Source: Bacteroidota bacterium (GTDB taxonomy: Bacteria; Bacteroidota; Bacteroidia; Bacteroidales; JAGONC01). From it: a stretch of 64,000 bases of DNA. The DNA lies in the NCBI GenBank assembly GCA_022711405.1, contig JAKLFC010000003.1:1-64000 (forward strand), read 5' to 3'. Positions within the stretch are counted from its first letter, which is position 1; the number at the start of each line of letters is the position of its first letter. The position numbers were made by a program, and so were the translations under genes. The notes under the pieces were generated by a model that was not told the origin of the DNA, ran no database searches, and saw only the letters and a list, made by a program, of their open reading frames with translations. Below, in pieces: positions 27,614 through 37,379 of this stretch.

Positions 27614-28777
27614 TTAATTAACTTCAAGCTGGTCCTTCGATGGTAGTTCGGGAAACGGATGATGTGGCTCTGTCTGATACCAGAACACGGTGGAAGCGAT
27701 GTCGTCCTGCAGAGGCAGGTACCGTCCTTCACTGCGCCACCCAAGCGCCTGGATAGTGACTTTCAAATCCTGCTCAAAGCGTATCGGATCCGATATATGC
27801 CAGCGGTACATGCCAAAGCGCTGCGATACATTGTAATGCCCATCCCCCCGAATCACCTGGTGCAGTCCTGTATAAGGACTTGAGAATTCCGTGTAATCCG
27901 TGATCTCCACGCCTGCGTCATTTACCCTGCGCGTGTCAAAATCGTATGAACCGCAGAAATAATCTTCGGTTCCGGTACCGCAGATCGTCGGGAACTCCTT
28001 ATCGCCATCCATATAAAATTTTATTTCGCCTTCACCCCACCAGCCATTGTTATGCACTCCCCAGGCCATGTAGGTCCCGACATAGTGCCCCCGACCCTTT
28101 ATGTTGTCGGCAAGCACATAATTTTCTTTGTACGGCAACGGGTTGACACGGTTGAACCGGGCGTGGAAGTAGGCTGCATCGTCGGGCACACTGGTCAGGA
28201 TGTAATCCACCTGGTAGTATAGATACATATCCTTTACATCAATGTTTTCCATGGTGATCACACATTTTTTCCGGAATGGCATGGGCCAGTAGCAGTTGAA
28301 GGCACTTCCCGGATTGACGCACACTGCGAGCGATTGCAGGGACGCATATTTTCCCCATCCCATGCCGAAAAAATCTCCTACCGGCACTTCGACCGACGGC
28401 TCCGTTTCACCGTCCCAGTAAATGCGAAGGATGGAAAAGCGCCAGTTGCCGGTGGGTGTCATCCAGATGTGCTGTATGGACCCCTCTCCGTCAATTTCTG
28501 CAATGGTAAACGTGGTTTTTGATTTGATGACGACGCTGGGGCTTACTTTCCATCCCTGCCCGAGTTCCCTCGACGCGTTGGTTCCTGTTCCTGTGGTAGC
28601 CTGCCCGCCTCCGCCTTTCGCTCCGTTGAAGTTCTCGGCGCTGATGGAACGCGATGTGGCATCCGACAGCCTGTAGAGGTTATGCATCCCGGCATCAATG
28701 CCATTATACGGCTGCTGGGCGTGAACCGTAAAACCAATGGAAACGAAAATCAAAAAAACAATGATCTTCCTTTTCAT
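27614..28777 (-). CDS. GH172 (DUF2961) glycoside hydrolase
   Basis: 387 residues from the ATG at 28777, which begins the signal peptide (KRKIIVFLIFVSIGFTVHA); the frame extends 19 codons further without signs of being translated. The DUF2961 body has AKGGGGQATTGTGTNASREL, GSIQHIWMTPTGNWRFSILR, YWDGETEPSVEVPVGDFFGMG and GTGTEDYFCGSYDF, the conserved Glu-containing block. Characterised GH172 enzymes act on alpha-D-fructofuranosides or alpha-D-arabinofuranosides. It is secreted to the periplasm. The DUF4249 gene follows four bases downstream, so the pair form an operon. Confidence 0.85.
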   Translation of the reverse strand: MKRKIIVFLIFVSIGFTVHAQQPYNGIDAGMHNLYRLSDATSRSISAENFNGAKGGGGQATTGTGTNASRELGQGWKVSPSVVIKSKTTFTIAEIDGEGSIQHIWMTPTGNWRFSILRIYWDGETEPSVEVPVGDFFGMGWGKYASLQSLAVCVNPGSAFNCYWPMPFRKKCVITMENIDVKDMYLYYQVDYILTSVPDDAAYFHARFNRVNPLPYKENYVLADNIKGRGHYVGTYMAWGVHNNGWWGEGEIKFYMDGDKEFPTICGTGTEDYFCGSYDFDTRRVNDAGVEITDYTEFSSPYTGLHQVIRGDGHYNVSQRFGMYRWHISDPIRFEQDLKVTIQALGWRSEGRYLPLQDDIASTVFWYQTEPHHPFPELPSKDQLEVN

Positions 28778-29030
28778 AAATGAGGTATTATTGGTTGATC
28801 TTGAATTATTTTCTTCTGAAATGCAGGATTCCACAGAATGGAAACAGGATGCCGCCTTCCTGACAGATTCCGAAGAACATTAAAACTGAAGTTAACCAGT
28901 AAAGGTAAGATTTAAATGCCAGGTATAAATAAAGATTTTATTCTGATCCTTCCTCGTGGGGTTATTAAGACTGAATTCTTCGTAGTTTACTCAGAATCCA
29001 TACCATTGATTTAGTTAATTGCGCGAAAGC

Positions 29031-29210
29031 ATGAGAACAATCATCCGTTCAATTATTGTATTCATTTTTTTCCAATCATTTTTACCAACTATGATTCAGG
29101 CTTATACGTGCACCCATTTACGGGCAATATACAGCTTAACAGTACCAAAAACCCGATCCGCACGAGTTATCAGGATGACACCCATGTGATCTCAGTGGAT
29201 TACGATGGCA
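29031..29210 (+). pseudogene. Remnant of a secreted-protein gene interrupted near a REP element
   Basis: An ATG at 29031 begins a good signal peptide (RTIIRSIIVFIFFQSFLPTM). The frame then degrades, while the +1 frame from about 29105 reads HPFTGNIQLNSTKNPIRTSY and VISVDYDGTTVNSP before running into a REP-like element at 29210. I read it as the 5' end of a secreted protein gene with a frameshift and a truncation. It is too short to name. The rest of 28778-29030 shows no gene. Confidence 0.4.
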
Positions 29211-29283
29211 CCACGGTAAATTCCCCGGTGCGTGCACCGGAATTTGGGTCCAGGGCTTGCCCTGGGGTTCATACCAGTGATTC
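29210..29283 (+). repeat. REP-like double-hairpin element, copy 2
   Basis: Close copy of 4732-4806. Two perfect palindromes in tandem: CCGGTGCGTGCACCGG and CAGGGCTTGCCCTG. Noncoding, between a decayed gene and a lipoprotein gene. Confidence 0.88.
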
Positions 29284-29304
29284 CAGTTACCATCATCATA
29301 TTAT

Positions 29305-29337
29305 TTGGATGTTTGCCCTGAATTTAGTGTATCTTTG
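29305..29337 (+). promoter_or_regulatory. Candidate promoter of the lipoprotein gene at 29360
   Basis: TTG (29305-29307), 22 bases, TATCTTTG (29330-29337), close to the Bacteroidota -33/-7 pattern. It ends 22 bases before the ATG at 29360. Confidence 0.5.
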
Positions 29338-29359
29338 ACGCCCTTATCCACGTATGCTT

Positions 29360-30031
29360 ATGAAATCCCTTTTTTCAATCCTTATTTCAGGAATTATTCT
29401 GGCTTCATGTTCCTCAACGAGCTCGTTGATCTATTCCGGGAAACTGGGCAATCCTTCTCCGAAACAGTACACGAATATAGGTGTACTTGCTGTCCTGAAA
29501 TCCAACGATGCCAGGATCAATGTGGAAATGGCGGTAACCGATGGCCTGCGGGCAAAAGGATATCCAGCCAATTATACCTGGGATGTCTGGCCGTTTGCCA
29601 ATAACCTGGAGCTGATGAAACAGCATGGAATTGAAGGGGATAAGTTGAAAGAGATGATTCAGCAGAGAGTGACCTCCCAGAAAATGGACGCCTTATTGAT
29701 CATCACCCTTTTTGATGCGGTAAAGGAGCAGCGGTATGTCCAAGGCAGCGGACTGTCTGTCGGAGTTGCAGTGGATCCCGGAATTTATCCGGTTTATGGA
29801 TATCCTTATTATTCTTATTATGGATACGCTTTTTCGACGATGTCGAATCCCGGTTATTATATTGAATCCTCCACCTATTTTACAGAAGCGAATCTGTACG
29901 ATATTTCTTCCGGACTGTTGATCTGGACCGGTCAGCTCAGCACAAAGCTGGAATCCTCTTTGGAGAGCGAAGCGCAGAAGTTCAGCGAAGCCCTGATCAA
30001 TGGAATGATTGGCGATAAGGTTTTTCCATGA
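29360..30031 (+). CDS. DUF4136-like lipoprotein
   Basis: 223 residues from 29360. Lipobox ILASC with the Cys near residue 17, then SSTSSLIYSGKLGNPSPKQY. The body (YTNIGVLAVLKSNDARINVE, DALLIITLFDAVKEQRYVQG, ANLYDISSGLLIWTGQLS) resembles DUF4136-type lipoproteins; a Tyr- and Pro-rich stretch occupies residues about 138-170 (PVYGYPYYSYYGYAF). It lies in the outer or inner membrane facing the periplasm; function unknown. Confidence 0.65.
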   Translation: MKSLFSILISGIILASCSSTSSLIYSGKLGNPSPKQYTNIGVLAVLKSNDARINVEMAVTDGLRAKGYPANYTWDVWPFANNLELMKQHGIEGDKLKEMIQQRVTSQKMDALLIITLFDAVKEQRYVQGSGLSVGVAVDPGIYPVYGYPYYSYYGYAFSTMSNPGYYIESSTYFTEANLYDISSGLLIWTGQLSTKLESSLESEAQKFSEALINGMIGDKVFP

Positions 30032-30182
30032 TAGATTAGACCTGTGGATCGAAATTCGCTCGTATAAGAAACCTCTCCTTTCGTCCGTTTTACCGTATCC
30101 TTTGTACAATAAGTCTGCACCTGAGCTGGTCCTTAGGTAAATCTTCCTATCTTCAGCGTGTAAACCTATACTACCAATCCAA

Positions 30183-31292
30183 ATGAAAACCATCAGAATT
30201 CTCTTTTCATGGTCAATTATTCTGACCATAGCTCTGCTCCTGGCGATCACGGCATGCCAGAAGACAGCAGAGGATGAGGCGACGCTCAATACGGCGGATC
30301 AATCCGTGAAAAAAGCACCCATTAAGTTGCCTTATGTCCGTACACTTCAGATTACTGACAACAATACAGGAACCTCTGTTACGGCAGGGATAAGTGTTTC
30401 TCTTGTCAAAGGAAGCTCACCAGTAACGGAATGTGGAATCATCTGGAGTCCGATCAATATGGCAAAATTGGGTGACGAAGGTTCTGACTCCATGGTTCTT
30501 GGTGACACAACAGGTACGTTCTTCGCAACAATTGGTGGTTTGACACACGACCAGTTTTATTTTTTCCGGGGTTATGCCATCAACAGTGAAGGAATTGCTT
30601 ATGATACGTATGAGGTTGTATCTGTAACTGACGTTATGTCGAACAGTGATTGCCCGGATTTCGTTACGGATGATGATGGGAATTCCTATTCCGTTGTCCA
30701 GATCGGAGGTCAGTGCTGGATGGCGGAGAATCTGAAGGTGGGCACAATGATAACCGGTGGTACAGATGCAGATCCAACCAATGGTATCGTCGAAAAATAC
30801 TGTTATAATAACAGTGCAGCAAACTGCGAAGAGTACGGGGCATTGTATCAATGGGATGAGATGATGCAGTCGGCTGATCCGTCAGTGACCAATCCCAGCA
30901 TGGTTCAGGGGATATGCCCGTATGGATGGCATATTCCAAGTTTCAGTGAGATCTCACAACTTACTAATGAGATTGGAGGCACCGACGAGGGCGGCGGAAA
31001 ACTGAAAGAAATAGGCACGCAGCACTGGTTAAGGAAAAATATCGGCGCTACCGATGAATATGACTTCACTTCACTGGGTGCAGGACAATACTCAATGTAT
31101 TCAAATTCATTCAGGAACCTGAAGGTCGAGACCAACAACTGGTCTACCACGACCTATACACATCCCATGGATACCAGAAACTGGGCATGGACGTTTAGGC
31201 ACCAATACAATTACACAAGCCAGGACCATTGGTATATGGATAGGGATAAGATGAGCCTTGCGGTTCGGTGTGTGAAAGATTACCCACAGTAA
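30183..31292 (+). CDS. FISUMP-domain lipoprotein
   Basis: 369 residues with lipobox LAITAC (Cys about residue 22). An Ig-like region (residues 55-145) is followed by the Fibrobacter succinogenes major paralogous domain: NSYSVVQIGGQCWMAENLKV, YCYNNSAANCEEYGALYQWD, GICPYGWHIPSFSEISQL and a closing LAVRCVKD. Bacteroidota encode many of these surface lipoproteins; the role of the domain is not known. A clean terminator follows at 31372-31406. Confidence 0.85.
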   Translation: MKTIRILFSWSIILTIALLLAITACQKTAEDEATLNTADQSVKKAPIKLPYVRTLQITDNNTGTSVTAGISVSLVKGSSPVTECGIIWSPINMAKLGDEGSDSMVLGDTTGTFFATIGGLTHDQFYFFRGYAINSEGIAYDTYEVVSVTDVMSNSDCPDFVTDDDGNSYSVVQIGGQCWMAENLKVGTMITGGTDADPTNGIVEKYCYNNSAANCEEYGALYQWDEMMQSADPSVTNPSMVQGICPYGWHIPSFSEISQLTNEIGGTDEGGGKLKEIGTQHWLRKNIGATDEYDFTSLGAGQYSMYSNSFRNLKVETNNWSTTTYTHPMDTRNWAWTFRHQYNYTSQDHWYMDRDKMSLAVRCVKDYPQ

Positions 31293-31371
31293 AATCAATG
31301 GCTTAAGGTTTATTTCTCACCAGGTGTAGGCATTTGGAACATACGGTTCTAAAGGATTTGATTGATTTTAG

Positions 31372-31406
31372 AAAGAGACTGCTTCAATAACGAGGCAGTC
31401 TCTTTT
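31372..31406 (+). terminator. Rho-independent terminator
   Basis: AAAGAGACTGC (31372-31382), 12-base loop, GCAGTCTCTTT (31395-31405) ending in a T run: eleven perfect pairs, 80 bases after the FISUMP gene. Confidence 0.85.
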
Positions 31407-31459
31407 GATATTCGATTGAACGATGAACGATATTCGTTATTCGATGTGGATCCTATGGT

Positions 31460-31467
31460 TATATTTG
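31460..31467 (+). promoter_or_regulatory. Candidate -7 box for the amidohydrolase gene
   Basis: TATATTTG fits TAnnTTTG exactly and lies 20 bases before the ATG at 31487. The -33 region is not clear. Confidence 0.45.
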
Positions 31468-31486
31468 CGCTGCAAATCCATTTTCC

Positions 31487-32293
31487 ATGATCATCGATTG
31501 CCACGTACACGCAGATAACAGCAGGAAGGTTGAGAGCCTTCTGAAAAGCATGAAGGCCAATGCCATAGATGTTTCCATCATTCTTTATTTTCCGTTATGG
31601 AAAAAGCGGGGATATCTTTCCCTCGAGAAATTGATCCCGGTTGTTGCCGGGCATCCCGAGCTTCATCTTGCCGGTTCGATACGATTGAAAGACAATCCGG
31701 ATTATGACCAGCATATGGAGGTTCTCCGGCGGGCTGCTCAACACAGGGAAATTGTGGCCGTGAAACTCTATCCCGGATATGAACCGTTTTTCCCCAGCGA
31801 CAGCATTTGCGAGCCCATCTATCAGCTGTGCACGGAGAATGATATCCCGGTCATTTTTCATTCGGGCGATACCTGGTGGCTGTTTCCCACGTCGAAGGTC
31901 CGCTATGCAAATCCCGTGTACATCGACGATGTTGCTGCCAGTCACCCGGATCTTAAGATCCTGATCGCCCATCTGGGCAATCCCTGGATCAGGGAAACTG
32001 CAGAGGTGGTCAGCAAAAACAGGAACGTTTATACGGATCTCTCCGGTCTTCTGTGCCCGCCCCACCACCCGCAACGGTTTGCCATTCGATACACGCAAAA
32101 GCTCAGGGAAGAGATCCTGGATCTGGTCGCCTATTATGGTAATACCGATAAACTTTTATTCGGAACGGATTTCCCCCTGTACGATCAGAAAATCTATCTT
32201 GAATTTTTCGACAGCATCAGGGATTTCACACATGCTGACAGGGAAAGGATTCTGTATAAAAATGCCCTGAATTTTTTTGCCCTGCATCAGTAA
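31487..32293 (+). CDS. Amidohydrolase-family metal-dependent hydrolase (amidohydro-2 type)
   Basis: 268 residues of a TIM-barrel hydrolase. The first metal motif is MIIDCHVHADNS (HxH), followed by VAVKLYPGYEPFFP, IPVIFHSGDTWW (His ligand), ILIAHLGNPWIRET (second His) and KLLFGTDFPLYD (catalytic or ligand Asp). This is the amidohydro-2 family pattern of decarboxylases and lactonases such as 2-pyrone-4,6-dicarboxylate or 4-sulfomuconolactone hydrolases. The true substrate is unknown. It is cytoplasmic and appears to be a single gene. Confidence 0.85.
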   Translation: MIIDCHVHADNSRKVESLLKSMKANAIDVSIILYFPLWKKRGYLSLEKLIPVVAGHPELHLAGSIRLKDNPDYDQHMEVLRRAAQHREIVAVKLYPGYEPFFPSDSICEPIYQLCTENDIPVIFHSGDTWWLFPTSKVRYANPVYIDDVAASHPDLKILIAHLGNPWIRETAEVVSKNRNVYTDLSGLLCPPHHPQRFAIRYTQKLREEILDLVAYYGNTDKLLFGTDFPLYDQKIYLEFFDSIRDFTHADRERILYKNALNFFALHQ

Positions 32294-32382
32294 TATCCAT
32301 CGTTATACTATTGTACTATCCATGATTTTCCCTGACATTTGCGTTTCTTTACAATTATCATTAACCATTATCTTTAAGTGAC

Positions 32383-35208
32383 ATGAAAAGACAGTTTATC
32401 GCCGGTAAGGTATTCAGCATCCTGGTCATCATCCTTGTCAGTGCAGCCTGCAGTCGTGCACCGCAAAAAGACGAGATGAAGATCGCCTATGAAAAGTACA
32501 CCCTGCCGAATGGCCTCCAGGTCATTCTTCACCCCGATCATTCCGATCCCATGATCTCCTATGCCATCATGTATCATGTCGGATCGAGCCGGGAGGTGCC
32601 CGGAAAGACCGGATTTGCTCACCTTTTTGAGCACCTGCTTTTCGGAGGATCCGAAAATGTCCCCAGGGGACAATTTGACCTGATCATCGAAGGGCTGGGA
32701 GGATCGAACAATGGATTTACCAACCGCGATGTGACGACTTATTTTGAGATGTTTCCCAAAAATGGACTGGAAAAGATCCTGTGGCTGGAGTCCGACCGAA
32801 TGGGATTCTTCATTAACTCGGTCAGCCGTCAGATGATGGCCATCCAGCAGAACGTCGTACAAAATGAAAAACGACAGTATGAAGACAATTCTCCCTATGG
32901 GTTCACGGAGTATGTCATCAACAAAAACCTTTATCCTGACGGTCATCCTTATAGCTGGGAAGTGATCGGGGAGATGGAAGACCTGAAAAATGCCTCGCTT
33001 GAAGATGTGAGGGCCTATTATGAAAAATTTTACGGCCCCAACAATGCCACGCTGGTCCTGGCCGGAGATTTCAGTTCCGACTCGGTTAAATTACTGATCG
33101 ATAAGTATTTCGGCGAAATCAAATCCCACGGTCAGGTAGATGCCCGTACGGCCATGATCCCTTCTCCAGGTAAAAATATCAAACTGTACCATGAGGATAA
33201 TTTTGCCAATGTACCCGAAATAACCATGGTATGGCCTGTTGCACAGAGTTATACGAAAGATGCCTATGCCCTTGATTTCCTTGCTACCCTCCTGGGAGAA
33301 GGCAAAAAGGCACCCCTGTACAAGGTGCTTGTGAAGGAGAAGAACCTGACTTCCGGTATCACTGCCTACAATAATTCGGGTGAGCTATCGGGAGAGTTCA
33401 CCATACAGATCAGGGCCAATGAGGGAAAAACGCTAAAGGAGATTGAAGATGCAGTGAATGAAGCCTTTAGCCGGTTTGAAAAAGAAGGGATAACCGCAAA
33501 CGACATTGAACGGGTCAAGTCAAAGAGCGAACGCTCCTTTTACAACAGGATCGAAAGTGTTTTCGGCAAGTCGCTCCAGCTGGCTTTTTATAACACATTT
33601 CTTAATGATCCGGATTACATCCAGAAGGATATTGAACAGATCAAGGCTGTGACACCGGATGATGTGAAAAATGCATACGAAAGATATATTAAAAACAAAC
33701 CGCATGTGGTGACCAGTTTCATTCCCAAAGGGCAGCCCGGCATGATGGCAGAAGAATCCATTCCAGCCGGAGTCAGGGAAGAGAATATCAGTGAGGCGAG
33801 CCAGGTCACCATCGACAGTTCTGCGCCGGAAGAAATATCAAAAACCCCTTCTGCCATTGACCGGACGGTAGAGCCTGCACTCGGACCGGTACCGGGTGTG
33901 AACATCCCGGTGATCTGGAAAGAAACACTTTCCAATGGCATACGTGTATTTGGAATTCAGAATAAGGAACTGCCTCTGGTGGAGATCAGTCTCGTGATAA
34001 ACGGTGGAGTCCTTCAGGATAACCTTTCACAACCGGGTGTTGCAGGAATGGTAGCCAGTGTTCTTCCCCAGGGCACGCAAAGCAAGACTCCTGAGGAACT
34101 GGAGGAGGAAATTGAGCTGCTGGGGTCAAACATCCGGATGAACTCAGGCAGGGAGGAGATAACGATGGATATCAGCTGCCTCTCCAGGAACTTTGAAAAG
34201 ACGATGGCACTGATCAGGGAGATGTTGCTCGAACCGCGCTGGGATTCAGCAGAGTTTTCCATGGCCCTTATCCGGGCAAAAAACAGTATCATCCAGGCCG
34301 AAGCACAACCCCGCAGCGTGGCCAGACTGGAGTTCAATCAACTGGTTTATGGGACGGGTCATATATTTGGCTATTATCCGGAGGGGACAAAGGAATCGAT
34401 GGATAAGATCACCCTGGATGACCTGAAAGCCTATTATGAACACAATTTCTCACCATCCGTCACCACCATCAACATTGCGGGTAACGTCAGCCAGGAAGAA
34501 GTCATGGAAGCACTGAAACCACTGGTGATGGAATGGAAGCCGAAGCAGGTCATGATGAACACATACCCGGTTCCTCCAAATCCGGAAAAGTCTCAGATCT
34601 ATTTTGTAGATATCCCCGGATCCAGGCAGTCGGTCATCAGCATCGGATACCTGGCCCTGACCAGGGATGATCCTGATTTCGTGAAGGCTGATTTTATCAA
34701 CTACCGGCTGGGAGGGGCCTTTACCAGCATTCTGAACCAGATCCTCCGCGAAGAGAAAGGGTTTACCTACGGAGCATTCAGCAGTTTTGCGGATATGAAA
34801 AACAAAGCCCCCTTTCTGGCATCCACGAGCGTCAGGTCTGATGCTACGTTCGAATCCGTGAAAATATTCAAGGAAGAGATGGAGAAATACCGCAACGGTG
34901 TATCAGAGGAGGATCTTCAGTTCATCAAAAACTGCATGATCCTGTCGAATGCACTGCGGTTTGAGACGAATGGCTCGCTGGCCTCCATGCTTTCTACCCT
35001 ATCGAAATACGGATTCCCGGATGATTATATCATGAATGAGGAAAGGATCATCAGGGGTATGACGGTTGAGGAGCATAAAGCAATTGCCGAAAAGTACATT
35101 GTCCCGGATAAAATGTACTATGTGGTCGTTGGTGATGCGGCCACTCAAATGGAACCGCTTGAAAAGATCGGTTTTGGAAAACCGGTTCTGGTAAGGCCGG
35201 TGTTCTGA
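32383..35208 (+). CDS. M16-family zinc protease, two-domain lipoprotein
   Basis: 941 residues with a lipoprotein-type signal (FSILVIILVSAAC). The N-terminal M16 domain has the inverted zinc motif H80-LFE83-H84 (GFAHLFEHLLFGGSENVPRG) with the downstream Glu in NVVQNEKRQYEDN. A second, inactive M16 half from about residue 505 (LSNGIRVFGIQNKELPLVEI, then GVAGMVASVLPQGTQ) lacks HxxEH and closes the clamshell. Arg/Tyr pair near the end (LGGAFTSILNQILREEKGFTYGA) matches the R-Y pair of the family. It degrades peptides in the periplasm or at the surface. No operon partner is evident. Confidence 0.92.
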   Translation: MKRQFIAGKVFSILVIILVSAACSRAPQKDEMKIAYEKYTLPNGLQVILHPDHSDPMISYAIMYHVGSSREVPGKTGFAHLFEHLLFGGSENVPRGQFDLIIEGLGGSNNGFTNRDVTTYFEMFPKNGLEKILWLESDRMGFFINSVSRQMMAIQQNVVQNEKRQYEDNSPYGFTEYVINKNLYPDGHPYSWEVIGEMEDLKNASLEDVRAYYEKFYGPNNATLVLAGDFSSDSVKLLIDKYFGEIKSHGQVDARTAMIPSPGKNIKLYHEDNFANVPEITMVWPVAQSYTKDAYALDFLATLLGEGKKAPLYKVLVKEKNLTSGITAYNNSGELSGEFTIQIRANEGKTLKEIEDAVNEAFSRFEKEGITANDIERVKSKSERSFYNRIESVFGKSLQLAFYNTFLNDPDYIQKDIEQIKAVTPDDVKNAYERYIKNKPHVVTSFIPKGQPGMMAEESIPAGVREENISEASQVTIDSSAPEEISKTPSAIDRTVEPALGPVPGVNIPVIWKETLSNGIRVFGIQNKELPLVEISLVINGGVLQDNLSQPGVAGMVASVLPQGTQSKTPEELEEEIELLGSNIRMNSGREEITMDISCLSRNFEKTMALIREMLLEPRWDSAEFSMALIRAKNSIIQAEAQPRSVARLEFNQLVYGTGHIFGYYPEGTKESMDKITLDDLKAYYEHNFSPSVTTINIAGNVSQEEVMEALKPLVMEWKPKQVMMNTYPVPPNPEKSQIYFVDIPGSRQSVISIGYLALTRDDPDFVKADFINYRLGGAFTSILNQILREEKGFTYGAFSSFADMKNKAPFLASTSVRSDATFESVKIFKEEMEKYRNGVSEEDLQFIKNCMILSNALRFETNGSLASMLSTLSKYGFPDDYIMNEERIIRGMTVEEHKAIAEKYIVPDKMYYVVVGDAATQMEPLEKIGFGKPVLVRPVF

Positions 35209-35276
35209 TATCGGATATCAGATGAACCGATATCAGATGAACCGATATCAGATGAACCGATATCTGATATCCGATT
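35204..35276. repeat. Tandem GATATCAGATGAACC repeat
   Basis: Three near-identical 17-base units (ATCAGATGAACCGATAT) begin at the stop of the M16 gene and end with an inverted GATATCTGATATCC. The outer parts can fold back on one another. The same core (GATATCA) builds the array at 44036-44071. Confidence 0.85.
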
Positions 35277-35313
35277 TGATTTTTTCCGAACTTGCAGGGA
35301 AAAACTGTGCCGC

Positions 35314-37278
35314 ATGAAAACACACGTTTATGGTCTCTGCATATTATTATCCCTGTTCATCCAACCGTTGGCTGCGGATGGTCAGACATTCGGGATCGAG
35401 TCGCCCGGCAAGGACATTTACGTTCTGATCAATACGAAAGACAGCCTTTCGGCCAGGGTATTCTTCCGAAACAGTTTTCTGATGGAGGTATCGGATCTCT
35501 CGATGCACATCAGGGGGGTGGGTGATATCGGGAGAGGTGCCGTGGTGGACGGACACCTGGCGATGACCATCGACACAGCCTTTATACCGGTGGTGAGGCA
35601 AAAGAGTGAACGGATAACCGACCGGTACAATGAACTGGCGATCCGGTTCAGGGGTGGTTATTCAGTGATCTTCAGGGTGTATGACAACGGATTTGCATAC
35701 CGGTTCAATACCCGCTTAGACGGTGAAATCACTGTCGAAGATGAAAGATGCCGGATGATCTTCCCCGATCAATCCCATCTCTATTTTCCTGAGGAGAAAA
35801 GCTTTTTTTCGCACAACGAGCGGGCATACCTGTATCTGCCTTTGGACAGCATTGTTCCGGGGCGTTTCTGCAGCCTCCCCGCACTGGTGGAGTCGCCCGG
35901 TGGCACCAAAATACTGCTAACGGAATCTTCACTGGAAGATTATCCCGGCATGTGGCTCACCGGAAATGGTGATCACACCCTAAGGCCCATGTTCCCTGCT
36001 TATCCTGAAAAGACAGAACAGACAAGGGACAGGGACGTCAAAGTAGTGGAACGGTTGGATTACATTGCCAAAACCGTTGGAACACGGGATTTTCCCTGGC
36101 GAATCCTGATGATCGCTACAAAAGACGGGGATCTGATCATCAACCAGCTTCCCTGGCTGTTGTCATCTCCCTGCCGGATCAAGGATCCCTCATGGATCCG
36201 GCCCGGCAAGGTAGCCTGGGACTGGTGGAATGCCAACAATATCTATGGTGTGGATTTTAAAAGCGGGATCAACACGACGACGTATAAATATTACATTGAT
36301 TTTGCCTCTGCTCACGGGATCGAATATGTGATCCTGGACGAGGGCTGGTACAGACTGGGTGACCTGCTGGATGTCAATCCGGAGATCAATGTGGAGGAGC
36401 TCGTCAACTATGGTAAAACGAAAAATGTGGGGATCATTCTCTGGGTCATCTGGAAAACGCTGGATGACCAGCTGAAGGAAGCCCTTGATCAGTTTGAGGC
36501 CTGGGGCGTGAAAGGGATCAAGGTGGATTTCATGCAGCGCGATGATCAGCCGATGGTGGAGTATTACTGGAAGATAGCCCGCGAGGCGGCCAGCCGGAAA
36601 CTGCTGGTAGATTTTCACGGCGCATACAAGCCATCGGGTTTGAACCGTGCCTGGCCAAATGTGCTGACCGGTGAAGGCGTAAGGGGGCTGGAATGGAATA
36701 AGTGGAGCGATGTGATCACACCGGAGCATGATGTCACGCTACCTTTCATCCGGATGGCAGCCGGGCCGATGGATTATACTCCCGGTGCCATGCTCAATGC
36801 ACAGCAGGAGCAATTCCATCCCGTTTTTGATCGCCCCATGAGCCAGGGAACCCGGTGCCACCAGCTGGCGATGTACGTGGTGTTTGAAAGCCCGTTACAA
36901 ATGCTGGCCGACAGCCCTTCGAATTATCTGAAAGAAGGGCAATGCATGGAATTCCTCTCGGAAGTGCCCGCAGTCTGGGATGAAACGGTGGTGCTGGATG
37001 CAAAAGTGGGTGATTATGTGATCGTTGCACGAAGAAGTGGCGCGCAGTGGTACCTGGGCGGTATGACCGACTGGTCACCCCGCGAGTTTACCATCGACCT
37101 GTCGTTCCTGTCCGGTGAAACCTTTGAATATGATCTTTACCAGGATGGGATGAATAGCGACCGTTTTGCAGGCGATTATACAAAGACCACAGGCAGGATC
37201 TCCTCCCATGACCGTCTGACAGTGCGTATGTCTCCGGGTGGAGGTGTAGCGGCTGTATTTTCCCCCACCGGAAAATAA
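35314..37278 (+). CDS. GH97 glycoside hydrolase
   Basis: 654 residues: signal peptide (THVYGLCILLSLFIQPLAAD), an N-terminal beta-sandwich (to about 280), a TIM barrel (WDWWNANNIYGVDFKSGI, YVILDEGWYRLGDLLDVNP, GVKGIKVDFMQRDDQPMVEY, VDFHGAYKPSGLNRAWPNVL, TGEGVRGLEWNKW) and a C-terminal beta domain. GH97 contains inverting alpha-glucosidases (SusB, base Glu) and retaining alpha-galactosidases (nucleophile Asp). The Asp-rich VDFMQRDDQ at the nucleophile position suggests the retaining type, but this needs a structural check. Calcium probably assists. It is periplasmic and stands alone, between an M16 peptidase and a small lipoprotein-sorting-like gene. Confidence 0.88.
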   Translation: MKTHVYGLCILLSLFIQPLAADGQTFGIESPGKDIYVLINTKDSLSARVFFRNSFLMEVSDLSMHIRGVGDIGRGAVVDGHLAMTIDTAFIPVVRQKSERITDRYNELAIRFRGGYSVIFRVYDNGFAYRFNTRLDGEITVEDERCRMIFPDQSHLYFPEEKSFFSHNERAYLYLPLDSIVPGRFCSLPALVESPGGTKILLTESSLEDYPGMWLTGNGDHTLRPMFPAYPEKTEQTRDRDVKVVERLDYIAKTVGTRDFPWRILMIATKDGDLIINQLPWLLSSPCRIKDPSWIRPGKVAWDWWNANNIYGVDFKSGINTTTYKYYIDFASAHGIEYVILDEGWYRLGDLLDVNPEINVEELVNYGKTKNVGIILWVIWKTLDDQLKEALDQFEAWGVKGIKVDFMQRDDQPMVEYYWKIAREAASRKLLVDFHGAYKPSGLNRAWPNVLTGEGVRGLEWNKWSDVITPEHDVTLPFIRMAAGPMDYTPGAMLNAQQEQFHPVFDRPMSQGTRCHQLAMYVVFESPLQMLADSPSNYLKEGQCMEFLSEVPAVWDETVVLDAKVGDYVIVARRSGAQWYLGGMTDWSPREFTIDLSFLSGETFEYDLYQDGMNSDRFAGDYTKTTGRISSHDRLTVRMSPGGGVAAVFSPTGK

Positions 37279-37379
37279 GGCTCCCTCTCCCGTCCTGTAC
37301 CTGCCCGAACTGGTATTTTTTGTATCTTGCCGACCTTTTAAAGGTCTATGATCATTCGGAATCATTAAAACCCAACTCC